From Methanobacteriota archaeon (GTDB lineage Archaea > Hydrothermarchaeota > Hydrothermarchaeia > Hydrothermarchaeales > SZUA-236), in NCBI GenBank assembly GCA_003695745.1, contig RFHW01000174.1:1-7686 (forward strand): a DNA stretch of 7,686 nt, read 5' to 3'. The position numbers and the translations under genes were made by a program. Positions 1 to 5,385 of the stretch are shown piece after piece (the first letter of the stretch is position 1; each line of letters opens with the position of its first letter). The notes below the pieces were generated by a model. That model searched no databases. It had not been told where the DNA came from and worked only from the letters and a program-made list of their open reading frames with translations.

Positions 1-149
1 AATTTTATTTTGCAAATACAATCCAATATAAATTTCGGATTCAAATAGGTTAATAAACAAAAATCAACTTTAAAGAACAATTTAAAGGATAGAAAAGATT
101 TAATTCAGCTATATTATCTCTATGTTGACAGAATAACTATAAATAAGAG

Positions 150-157
150 TATATATT
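150..157 (+). promoter_or_regulatory. TATA box for the microprotein/winged-helix unit
   Basis: TATATATT is centred about 25 nt upstream of the ATG at 179, the usual archaeal TATA-to-start distance. Transcription would begin at or next to that ATG, giving a leaderless mRNA; no convincing Shine-Dalgarno precedes the ATG, which agrees. The rest of 1-149 is AT-rich and I see no gene in it. Confidence 0.55.
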
Positions 158-178
158 ACCTCTTTTCCGTGATGTAAG

Positions 179-283
179 ATGGACGAAATACAGGCCACCA
201 TATCAATAGCTATACTGAGCCTCATCCTAGCCATAAAACTGCACATGACCCTGAAAAACACACAAGGAGGTGTTAAAGGGTGA
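179..283 (+). CDS. 34-residue single-pass membrane microprotein
   Basis: This small frame encodes 34 residues: a short acidic N-terminus (MDEIQ), a hydrophobic stretch at about residues 6-20 (ATISIAILSLILAI) that looks like one membrane helix, and a basic polar tail ending GGVKG. Three things support it as a gene: a TATA box 25 nt before the ATG, the hydrophobic pattern, and its TGA overlapping the GTG start of the next gene by 3 nt within GTGA, a classic translational coupling arrangement. The tail codons also carry the AAGGAGGTG site that serves the next gene. I do not recognise a family. A chance frame spanning a leader is the alternative. Confidence 0.5.
   Translation: MDEIQATISIAILSLILAIKLHMTLKNTQGGVKG
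264..272 (+). promoter_or_regulatory. strong Shine-Dalgarno site selecting a GTG start
   Basis: AAGGAGGTG lies 7 nt before the GTG at 280 and near-perfectly complements the 16S rRNA 3' end. It decides the non-ATG start of the winged-helix gene and lies inside the end of the upstream microprotein frame. Confidence 0.75.
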
Positions 284-498
284 AAAAGTTTGAGAACGTG
301 GCAGCCAAGGTGAACGCCATAAAAAACGTCTTCAGAGAAGGCGAGAAGCTCCGGGGAAAAGAGATCGTACAGCGGCTTGAGGAGTCCGGCTACAAGGTAA
401 ACGAGCGCAACATCCTCATGTTCATATACCACCGGATGCTTCACAAACACGTGCGAAGGGAGATGGCCGACGGCATCAACCTATACACCCTTTTATAG
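280..498 (+). CDS. small winged-helix-like DNA-binding protein
   Basis: A 72-residue soluble, basic protein starting at GTG behind a strong Shine-Dalgarno site. The pattern is helix (residues 5-19), then a helix-turn-helix-like segment (GKEIVQRLEESGYKVNERN, about 26-44), a recognition-like helix (ILMFIYHRMLHKHV, 45-58) and a short strand pair (REMADGINLYTLL) that would form the wing. This is the build of one-domain archaeal winged-helix proteins; the exact family is not recognised and DNA binding is inferred. It is probably translated coupled to the membrane microprotein at 179-283. Its 3' end overlaps the convergent mtnA gene by 23 nt, so its transcript runs into mtnA antisense. Confidence 0.8.
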   Translation: MKKFENVAAKVNAIKNVFREGEKLRGKEIVQRLEESGYKVNERNILMFIYHRMLHKHVRREMADGINLYTLL

Positions 499-1492
499 AC
501 CGATCCAGAGGGGGAAGGAGAACACCCTTTTCAGTCACGATCCCAGCTATGTAGCTTGCAGGGGTGATGTCAAAGGCAGGGTTCAGCACATCGGCCTCCC
601 TTGGCACGACCCGCTTTTCATTGAAGAACTCTATCTCCCCTCTCTTACGATACTCTATAGGTATATCACTGCCGCTGGAGGCGGCCGGGTCTATGGTGGA
701 GGTAGGGGCGGCCACATAGAATGGGATTTTATGCTCCTTTGCAAGAACCGCAAGCCCATAGGTCCCTATCTTGTTCGCCACATCACCGTTCAATGCGATG
801 CGATCCGCACCGACAAGGACCTTTGTAACACCGCGGTTCCTCATCACAAAGCCTGCCATGCTGTCTGTGATCACGGTGACAGGCACACCTGCCCTCACCA
901 TCTCAAAGGCGGTTAGGCGGGCGCCCTGCAGGAGCGGCCGGGTCTCACCGGCAAAGACACTGATCCTCCTGCCCTGCCTGAATGCCTCTTTGATAATCCC
1001 CTGGGCAGTGCCATATCCGGAGGTTGCAAGGGAGCCGGCGTTGCAGTGCGTCAATATGACATCACCATCCTTGATCAGCTCCGCCCCCACCTTCTCAAGG
1101 GCCTTGTTCATCTCAATATCCTCCCTGTAGATTCGCAGCGCCTCGTCAAGAGCGGCCTTCGCCGGATCATCTGAGGTCCTTGCCGCTGCCAGCACCCTGT
1201 CCATGGCCCACTGGAGGTTGACGGCCGTTGGCCTCGTCCTTTTAAGCCGGTCATAGGCAGCTTCCAGATCCATGAGCACACCCTTCTTTGACATCCTCTT
1301 CGAGCCCATCGCCGCCAGGGCAAGGCCGAAGGCGCCTGCAAGCCCGAGGGCCGGAGCCCCACGAACCTTCAGCTCCTCAATAGCCCTTGCAAGACATTCC
1401 ACATCCCTGCATTCAATGTATCGCAGCTCAGAAGGGAGCAGCGTCTGATCTATGAGGATAACCTTCCCGTCCTCAAGACATATCGGTTTCAT
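476..1492 (-). CDS. mtnA: S-methyl-5-thioribose-1-phosphate isomerase
   Basis: A 338-residue member of the MtnA/eIF2B-like isomerase family, which converts the aldose S-methylthioribose 1-phosphate to the ketose ribulose form in methylthioadenosine salvage (cytosolic). Visible signatures: substrate motif VRGAPALG (43-50); LTHCNAGSLAT with the catalytic Cys at 150; ETRPLLQGARLTAFE (183-197); VGADRIALNGDVANKIGT with the catalytic Asp at 230; FYVAAPTSTID (258-268). Length is normal. RGAPA and the Cys/Asp pair favour MtnA over eIF2B or ribose-1,5-bisphosphate isomerase. In Methanocaldococcus the homologue also handles 5-deoxyribose 1-phosphate, so that role is possible here. I chose ATG 1492, with GGGGTTG just before it; an in-frame TTG at 1504 would add four residues. 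Confidence 0.93.
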   Translation of the reverse strand: MKPICLEDGKVILIDQTLLPSELRYIECRDVECLARAIEELKVRGAPALGLAGAFGLALAAMGSKRMSKKGVLMDLEAAYDRLKRTRPTAVNLQWAMDRVLAAARTSDDPAKAALDEALRIYREDIEMNKALEKVGAELIKDGDVILTHCNAGSLATSGYGTAQGIIKEAFRQGRRISVFAGETRPLLQGARLTAFEMVRAGVPVTVITDSMAGFVMRNRGVTKVLVGADRIALNGDVANKIGTYGLAVLAKEHKIPFYVAAPTSTIDPAASSGSDIPIEYRKRGEIEFFNEKRVVPREADVLNPAFDITPASYIAGIVTEKGVLLPPLDRSIKGCIG

Positions 1493-1507
1493 GGACAACC
1501 CCAAAGT

Positions 1508-1542
1508 TTTATTAATCCTAATCCTTCTTCTACATATATATG
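1508..1542. promoter_or_regulatory. overlapping divergent promoters, mtnA and DUF5612 gene
   Basis: Only 47 nt separate the two divergent start codons. On the + strand TTTATTAA (1508-1515) lies about 28 nt before ATG 1540, predicting a leaderless message. On the - strand CATATATATG (1533-1542, a perfect palindrome) would place the mtnA start near 1510-1514, leaving a leader of about 20 nt. The palindromic TATA overlaps the ATG of the + gene, so the two polymerases should compete. Inferred from spacing only. Confidence 0.45.
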
Positions 1543-2193
1543 AGTGTTACAGGCGTTATCATAGCTGCCAGAGACCGCAAGGGCTTTCTCAGAGACATAT
1601 CAACGATAATCGCGGCCCATGACATAAACATCACCTATGTGCAGCAGTTCCTCCATGACGGGGAGGCGCAGATATATCTGGAGCTTGAGGACGTGGAGGA
1701 TCTGGAGAAGCTCCTTGAAGAGATAAGATCTGTGAAGGATGTTATCTCTGTGAACACCTACCGGCCCTTTGAGCAGATATATGGGAAGAGGGTGATCGTC
1801 ATCGGCGGGGGGGCGCAGGTCTCGCAGGTGGTGCTCGGAGCTGTGACAGAGGCGGACAGACATAACCTCAGGGGTGAGAGGATCAGCGTGGACACCATCC
1901 CCCTTGTTGGTGAGGAGAGGCTCGCCGAGGCGATACACGCCGTGGGCAGGCTTCACCGGGCGGCGATCCTTGTGCTTGCAGGCTCTCTAATGGGCGGCGA
2001 GGTCGCAAAGGCGGTGAAGGAGCTGCGGGAGGAACATGGCATACCGGTGATCTCCCTTAACATGGCTGGCAGTGTCCCTGAGGTCTCGGACCTCGTTGTG
2101 ACAGACCCTGTTCAGGCTGGTGTGATGGCGGTGATGGCCATCTCAGAGACGGCGCGATTCGACCTGAGAAAAACAGGAAGACGAAACTTTTAG
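1540..2193 (+). CDS. ACT domain protein with DUF5612 C-terminal domain
   Basis: 217 residues in two parts. Residues 2-74 form an ACT domain, the small-ligand (often amino acid) sensor: GVIIAARDRKGFLRDISTII, then INITYVQQF and the QIYLELEDVEDLEKLLEEI strand-helix. Residues 80-217 match the archaeal DUF5612 type as I know it: VIVIGGGAQVSQVVLGAV, a central SVDTIPLVGE segment, a helix-strand unit (RAAILVLAGSLMGGEV), and VPEVSDLVVTDPVQAGVMA. The Gly-rich turn after a beta strand suggests a nucleotide- or phosphate-binding fold (inference). Predicted cytosolic, with no membrane segment. The function is not established; divergence from mtnA and a nearby trp operon make amino-acid sensing attractive but unproven. 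The ATG lies directly at the predicted transcription start. Confidence 0.85.
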   Translation: MSVTGVIIAARDRKGFLRDISTIIAAHDINITYVQQFLHDGEAQIYLELEDVEDLEKLLEEIRSVKDVISVNTYRPFEQIYGKRVIVIGGGAQVSQVVLGAVTEADRHNLRGERISVDTIPLVGEERLAEAIHAVGRLHRAAILVLAGSLMGGEVAKAVKELREEHGIPVISLNMAGSVPEVSDLVVTDPVQAGVMAVMAISETARFDLRKTGRRNF

Positions 2194-2201
2194 CCCAGCT
2201 C

Positions 2202-2216
2202 GCCTAAATCGTAGGC
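2202..2216 (+). terminator. possible hairpin terminator after the DUF5612 gene
   Basis: GCCTA and TAGGC form a perfect 5 bp stem around loop AATCG, 8 nt past the TAG, followed by a T/A-rich tract (2221-2235). The short stem and the double use of the tract as the next promoter keep this tentative. Confidence 0.25.
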
Positions 2217-2220
2217 AGGG

Positions 2221-2235
2221 ATAAATTATTTATTT
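2221..2235 (+). promoter_or_regulatory. probable TATA region of toxin-antitoxin module 1
   Basis: An uninterrupted A/T tract (ATAAATTATTTATTT) ends about 31 nt before ATG 2267. A TATA element centred near 2228 would start transcription near 2253 with a leader of about 14 nt. No good Shine-Dalgarno site precedes the ATG. Confidence 0.4.
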
Positions 2236-2266
2236 CAGATCCCGTGATAGATGTAGTCAGTGTTTT

Positions 2267-2464
2267 ATGTCTGAGGCAGAGCTTGACAAGTTGTATGAGG
2301 AAGTTGAGTTTTTGAAGAAACAGGTGATTGAGATTAAAGAGGAGCTTGAGGAGATTGCGGGGAGGCAGGAGCTTGACCCTGCTTATGAGGAGAAGTTAAA
2401 GCTTCTTCTTTCAGAAGAGGGCACTCGATACAGTAGTATAAGCGAGTTTAAGGCGGCTTTTTAA
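2267..2464 (+). CDS. RelB/VapB-like antitoxin of module 1
   Basis: A 65-residue, strongly charged protein. Residues 2-33 form a long amphipathic, probably coiled-coil helix (ELDKLYEEVEFLKKQVIEIK and on), followed by a hinge (GRQELDPAYEEKLKLLLSEE) and a short C-terminal piece (SSISEFKAAF) of the type that threads onto a RelE toxin. It lacks an obvious ribbon-helix-helix. The call rests on this shape plus position: its TAA is directly followed by the GTG of a RelE-like frame with no gap, the usual antitoxin-then-toxin order. The frame is intact although the toxin is broken. Family assignment is by architecture, not a specific motif. Confidence 0.7.
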   Translation: MSEAELDKLYEEVEFLKKQVIEIKEELEEIAGRQELDPAYEEKLKLLLSEEGTRYSSISEFKAAF

Positions 2465-2675
2465 GTGTCTGAAGCCGAAGCCTATGAGTTTGAGGTTAAA
2501 GAGACGCTTAAGCGTAAGATGGCGCAGGTTATTGACCATCCGATGCATTATAAGCCTCTTCGAAGCCGCCTGAAGGGGATACGACGTGTTCATGTAGGGA
2601 TCTTTTGTGCTTTTGTTCACTGTTGATGAGAGGGAGAGGCTTGTCTCATTCATTGACCTGGATCATCGGTTTTAA
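2465..2675 (+). pseudogene. RelE-family toxin, frameshifted (module 1)
   Basis: Starting at GTG 2465 the frame gives YEFEVKETLKRKM, QVIDHPMHYKPLRSRLKG and RRVHVG, the core of an archaeal RelE-type mRNA-interferase toxin, then ends early as IFCAFVHC-stop. Ignoring the single A at 2600 restores SFVLLFTVDERERLVSF and IDLDHRF up to TAA 2673-2675, exactly the beta-strand C-terminus expected (HVGSFVLLF, D-L-D-H). So one inserted base inactivates it. Even repaired it has only about 69 residues, shorter than the usual 80-90, and the missing part appears to be the helix between KRKM and QVIDHP, suggesting a second, in-frame deletion. Likely a dead toxin next to an intact antitoxin; a sequencing error could explain the frameshift but not the deletion. 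Confidence 0.75.
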
Positions 2676-2688
2676 ACTATCCAGGCAT

Positions 2689-2708
2689 TGGCGTTTAAAA
2701 AATCTTCC
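2689..2708. repeat. direct repeat copy 1 (partner 3296-3315)
   Basis: A 20-bp segment (TGGCGTTTAAAAAATCTTCC) matches 3296-3315 at 19 of 20 positions in the same orientation. The two copies bracket toxin-antitoxin module 2. Each carries A6, which on the - strand is a T6 run usable as a terminator; this copy lies about 63 nt beyond the end of the module 2 toxin. Confidence 0.6.
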
Positions 2709-2765
2709 TAAAAGAGAACCCTACTCTTGCCAACCCATCTGTTGTTGCAAACACTGTTGACGCTC

Positions 2766-2772
2766 TTTTTTT
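2766..2772 (+). terminator. T7 run, possible terminator for module 1
   Basis: TTTTTTT about 90 nt downstream of the module 1 toxin end. Archaeal RNA polymerase stops at such oligo-T runs without needing a hairpin. It lies against the 3' end of the oppositely directed module 2 toxin. Confidence 0.35.
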
Positions 2773-3018
2773 AATATGCCTTCTTCCGATGGCGGACAGT
2801 CACCACATAGATGTCCCCGCCCTGCATAGTATAGATAATCCTGTATCCGCCAGCCCTGGCAGACCACAAGCCCTTTAACCCGTGCCTCAGAGGCTTGCCA
2901 TATGATTGAGGAGCCTCCACAATATCGTGGAGCTTCTCAACAACCCGCCTTGAACAGCTTTGTCAAGCTTGGAAAACTCCGCCTCAAATTCCTTTGAAAC
3001 AAAGAGCCTGTAGCTCAT
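2771..3018 (-). pseudogene. RelE/ParE-family toxin, frameshifted (module 2)
   Basis: The frame opens at ATG 3018 immediately after the antitoxin TAG and reads SYRLFVSKEFEAEFSKLDKA plus VQ, then leaves frame. Adding one base at about 2950-2953 (in the CAAGGCGGG stretch, probably a lost A) restores RRVVEKLHDIVEAPQSYGKP, LRHGLKGLWSARAGGYRIIY and TMQGGDIYVVTVRHRKKAY to TAA 2773-2771. That gives about 82 residues with all RelE landmarks: the GKPLRHGLKGLW centre, the GGYRIIY strand and the terminal VRHRKKAY that carries catalytic-type basic residues. The fold is otherwise complete, so the lesion looks recent, or is a sequencing error in the single base. Confidence 0.8.
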
Positions 3019-3225
3019 CTAACCAAGGCCCTGCGCCTTCAAAAAAGAATCAAAAGACCTGGCCCTGCCTTCCCTGATGTCCGCAAGACCTCTTTCAATG
3101 CTTTCCAGCGTCTCCCTATCAGACTGCACCTCAATGGTCTCAAGGGCGCTGCCAATCTCCTTCTCCATCCTCTCCAGGACATCGATCATGACCTTTGTCT
3201 TATCATCTTTTATTGAGGTCTCCAT
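3019..3225 (-). CDS. RelB-like antitoxin of module 2
   Basis: 68 residues: an N-terminal segment (METSIKDDKTKVMIDVLERM), a long acidic helix (IGSALETIEVQSDRETLESI) and a C-terminal part (DIREGRARSFDSFLKAQGLG) resembling toxin-neutralising tails (DIREGR...F-DEF-like). Its TAG abuts the ATG of the RelE-type toxin frame with no spacer, implying one bicistronic message. The antitoxin frame is intact while the toxin is frameshifted. A small acidic protein directly upstream of a RelE gene is almost diagnostic of an antitoxin; the subfamily is uncertain because no clear ribbon-helix-helix motif is seen. Confidence 0.75.
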   Translation of the reverse strand: METSIKDDKTKVMIDVLERMEKEIGSALETIEVQSDRETLESIERGLADIREGRARSFDSFLKAQGLG

Positions 3226-3270
3226 AACTCGGTGTCACACTCCTGTTAACCATAATCTATGTTGGAAGGG

Positions 3271-3278
3271 TATAAATA
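3271..3278 (-). promoter_or_regulatory. TATA box for toxin-antitoxin module 2
   Basis: On the - strand TTATTTATA-like sequence (plus-strand TATAAATA) lies about 48 nt before ATG 3225, predicting transcription from about 3248 and a leader near 23 nt. Module 2 therefore has its own promoter rather than depending on trp readthrough. Confidence 0.45.
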
Positions 3279-3295
3279 ACTTTGCCAGAGCACAA

Positions 3296-3315
3296 TGGTG
3301 TTTAAAAAATCTTCC
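3296..3315. repeat. direct repeat copy 2 (partner 2689-2708)
   Basis: TGGTGTTTAAAAAATCTTCC, one mismatch from the copy at 2689-2708. It lies 7 nt beyond the trpG stop, so it also contains the likely trp terminator. Confidence 0.6.
3304..3309 (-). terminator. T6 run, probable trp operon terminator
   Basis: On the - strand TTTTTT begins 12 nt after the trpG TAA. A bare oligo-T run soon after a stop codon is the standard archaeal terminator form. Confidence 0.5.
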
Positions 3316-3321
3316 CGCTGG

Positions 3322-3909
3322 TTATGAGCGGGCGGTGTCTGAGATTTCCAGGAAGTTTTTGATTATCCTTTTCCCTTCGGCGGTGAGTATGGATTCAGGG
3401 TGGAACTGCACGCCATAGACGGGGTGTCTCCGGTGTCTCATAGCCATTATAGCGCCGTCATCAGCGGCCTTTGCAGACACGATGAGCTCTTCTGGAAGGG
3501 TTTCCTCCTCCACCACAAGGGAATGGTATCTTGTGGCGATAAAAGGGTTTTTCACACCTTGGAAAATGCCCTTTCCATCGTGCTCTATCATTGAGGTCTT
3601 GCCATGGAGCAGCTTTTTGGCCCCCACAATTCTCCCCCCGAAGGCATAGGCTATGGCCTGATGGCCGAGGCAGACGCCGAGGATCGGCACCCTGCCGGCG
3701 AAACGCCTTATAAGTTCTGTTGAGACGCCCGCATCCTCTGGCCGCCCCGGGCCGGGGCTGATGATGATCCTCTCTGGACCGATCTCCTCGATCTCCTCCA
3801 GGGAGATGGTGTTCCTTTCAACCACCACATCTGCTCCCAGGTCGCCCACATATTGATAGAGGTTGTACGTGAAGGAGTCGAAGTTATCGATTATCAGCGT
3901 GTCAGCCAC
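3322..3909 (-). CDS. trpG: anthranilate synthase glutamine amidotransferase subunit
   Basis: A class I glutamine amidotransferase that hydrolyses glutamine and passes ammonia to TrpE, completing anthranilate synthase in tryptophan synthesis. 195 residues, normal length. Motifs: IDNFDSFTYNL near the N-terminus (7-17), the oxyanion motif SPGPGRPEDAG (51-61), the nucleophile elbow GVCLGHQAIAYAFGG with Cys80, the TrpG/PabA-type KTSMIEHDG and ATRYHSLVVE segments, and YGVQFHPESILT with His170 and Glu172 completing the triad. I place the start at GTG 3909, which overlaps the trpE TGA by 8 nt and has GGTGGTGAT just upstream; an in-frame TTG at 3933 would add eight residues absent from the family. It is last in trpC-trpE-trpG. 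PabA function is less likely given these neighbours. Confidence 0.95.
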   Translation of the reverse strand: MADTLIIDNFDSFTYNLYQYVGDLGADVVVERNTISLEEIEEIGPERIIISPGPGRPEDAGVSTELIRRFAGRVPILGVCLGHQAIAYAFGGRIVGAKKLLHGKTSMIEHDGKGIFQGVKNPFIATRYHSLVVEEETLPEELIVSAKAADDGAIMAMRHRRHPVYGVQFHPESILTAEGKRIIKNFLEISDTARS

Positions 3910-5383
3910 CGCTATCACCACCTGCAAGCTCAAGGGCCTTCACCATCCCCCGCCCCTTGTTCAGGGTCTCCTCATACTCCCTTTCCGGGATGGAGTCTGC
4001 CACTATGCCTGCGCCTGCCTGCACATAGGCCCTGCCGCCCTGCAAAACAATGGTCCTGATGGTGATGGCAAAGTCCATATTCCCGTCAAAGGAGAAATAG
4101 CCCACGCTCCCGGCATAGATGCCCCGGCGCGACGGCTCAAGCTCCTCTATGATCTGCATGGCCCTGATCTTTGGCGCGCCTGTGACTGTGCCGGCCGGGA
4201 AGGCCGCCCTGAGCACATCAAAGGAGGAGCAGCCCTCTCTGAGCTCGCCCCTGACATTGGATATGATGTGCTGCACATGAGAGTATTTCTCTATGCCGAA
4301 GAACTCTGTCACCTCCACGGTGCCGAATCTGGAGACCCTGCCCACGTCGTTTCGACCCAGGTCAACGAGCATCACATGCTCGGCACGCTCCTTCTCATCG
4401 TTCACCATCTCACGGGCCAGCTCCTCGTCCTCCACAATATCGCTGCCCCGGGGCCGCGTCCCGGCGATGGGCCTCACGGTCACAGTCCTGCCGTCCACCT
4501 TCACAAGTATCTCAGGGCTGGAGCCGATTATCCGGATCTCGCCAAGGTCAAGGAGATACATATATGGCGATGGATTGATCTCCTTGAGCTTCTCATACAC
4601 TGTGAAGGCGTCAAACTCCCCATCCACCTCGAATCGCTGGGACAGCACCACCTGGAAGATGTCGCCGGCGTAGATATGCTCCTTGGCCTTTCTCACGGCC
4701 TCCTCAAAGTCCTCTTTTTCAAAGTTGCTCTTCACCACAAGCTCCCTTGGCCGGGCCTCTCTGCCCTTACTCCGGGGTGTGACCTCTTTTATCAGCTCCT
4801 CCATCCGGGATATCTGGCTGCAGGCCCTCCCATACTCCTCTTCGGCTGATGCGGTGTCCTCGACGATGATGTTTGAGACCAGCAGGATCTCGTCGCGCCA
4901 GTGGTCAAAGACGATCAGGTCTTTCACAAACATGAACTGGGCATCCGGATGGCCAAGGACATCTGGACTGGAGCCACCGATATCCTCGAAGTACCGCACC
5001 ATATCATAGCTGAAATACCCGAGGAGCCCGCCAAAGAACTTGGGAAGCCTCCCTCTATGGACCTTAAACTGTGTGAGTATGGAGTGGAGCTCCTTCAACG
5101 GCCTGTCTGTCTCAAAGCTCCTGTCCTTCACGGTCATCCTGCCCTTTTTCAGTGTGATCACATCTTCAGGGTCTGCGCCGAGGAAGGAGTATCTGGCCAC
5201 CTTCTCCCCGAGCTCGGCGGACTCAAGGAGAAAGGAGTGTTTCTGCCCGCGATAAAGGGCTGCATAGACATCTGCAGGTGTAAGCCCTTCTGTGTTCCTC
5301 AGCGCCTTTACCAGGGGTATGATGCAGGGAGCTCCAAGGGCGCGGCATATCCCTTCCACATCATCCAGTGTCAGCATCTCCAC
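3902..5383 (-). CDS. trpE: anthranilate synthase component I
   Basis: Converts chorismate plus ammonia to anthranilate and pyruvate, the committed step to tryptophan. 493 residues with an N-terminal Anth_synt_I_N domain (about 20-165) and a C-terminal chorismate-binding domain (about 220-485). Visible: LLES (52-55) and NPSPYM (270-275), the known tryptophan feedback-site motifs, so the enzyme is predicted feedback-inhibited; PIAGTRPRG (305-313); DLGRNDVGRV (341-350); YSHVQHI (367-373); FPAGTVTGAPKIRAM (395-409); and the metal-binding-type EREYEETLNKGRG near the end. The start is GTG 5383, with GGAGGG (5390-5395) at ideal distance inside trpC; ATG 5377 is too close to GGAG. The trpC stop lies 2 nt upstream, so translation is coupled. 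Confidence 0.96.
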   Translation of the reverse strand: MEMLTLDDVEGICRALGAPCIIPLVKALRNTEGLTPADVYAALYRGQKHSFLLESAELGEKVARYSFLGADPEDVITLKKGRMTVKDRSFETDRPLKELHSILTQFKVHRGRLPKFFGGLLGYFSYDMVRYFEDIGGSSPDVLGHPDAQFMFVKDLIVFDHWRDEILLVSNIIVEDTASAEEEYGRACSQISRMEELIKEVTPRSKGREARPRELVVKSNFEKEDFEEAVRKAKEHIYAGDIFQVVLSQRFEVDGEFDAFTVYEKLKEINPSPYMYLLDLGEIRIIGSSPEILVKVDGRTVTVRPIAGTRPRGSDIVEDEELAREMVNDEKERAEHVMLVDLGRNDVGRVSRFGTVEVTEFFGIEKYSHVQHIISNVRGELREGCSSFDVLRAAFPAGTVTGAPKIRAMQIIEELEPSRRGIYAGSVGYFSFDGNMDFAITIRTIVLQGGRAYVQAGAGIVADSIPEREYEETLNKGRGMVKALELAGGDSGG

Positions 5384-5385
5384 AT

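Noticed and set aside
1..149. AT-rich segment, considered as origin, repeat array or leader RNA
   Set aside because: No repeated words, clear dyads or clustered origin boxes were seen. It reads as an ordinary AT-rich intergenic region.
3910..3933. Upstream TTG start for trpG
   Set aside because: It would add eight residues lacking in the family, while GTG 3909 has a GGTGAT-type ribosome site and the standard trpE-trpG overlap.
3863..4849. 328-codon open frame on the + strand
   Set aside because: It lies antisense to trpE/trpG, whose motifs are unmistakable; the translation is His/Pro/Leu-rich with no recognisable domain. It is a shadow of GC-rich codon use.
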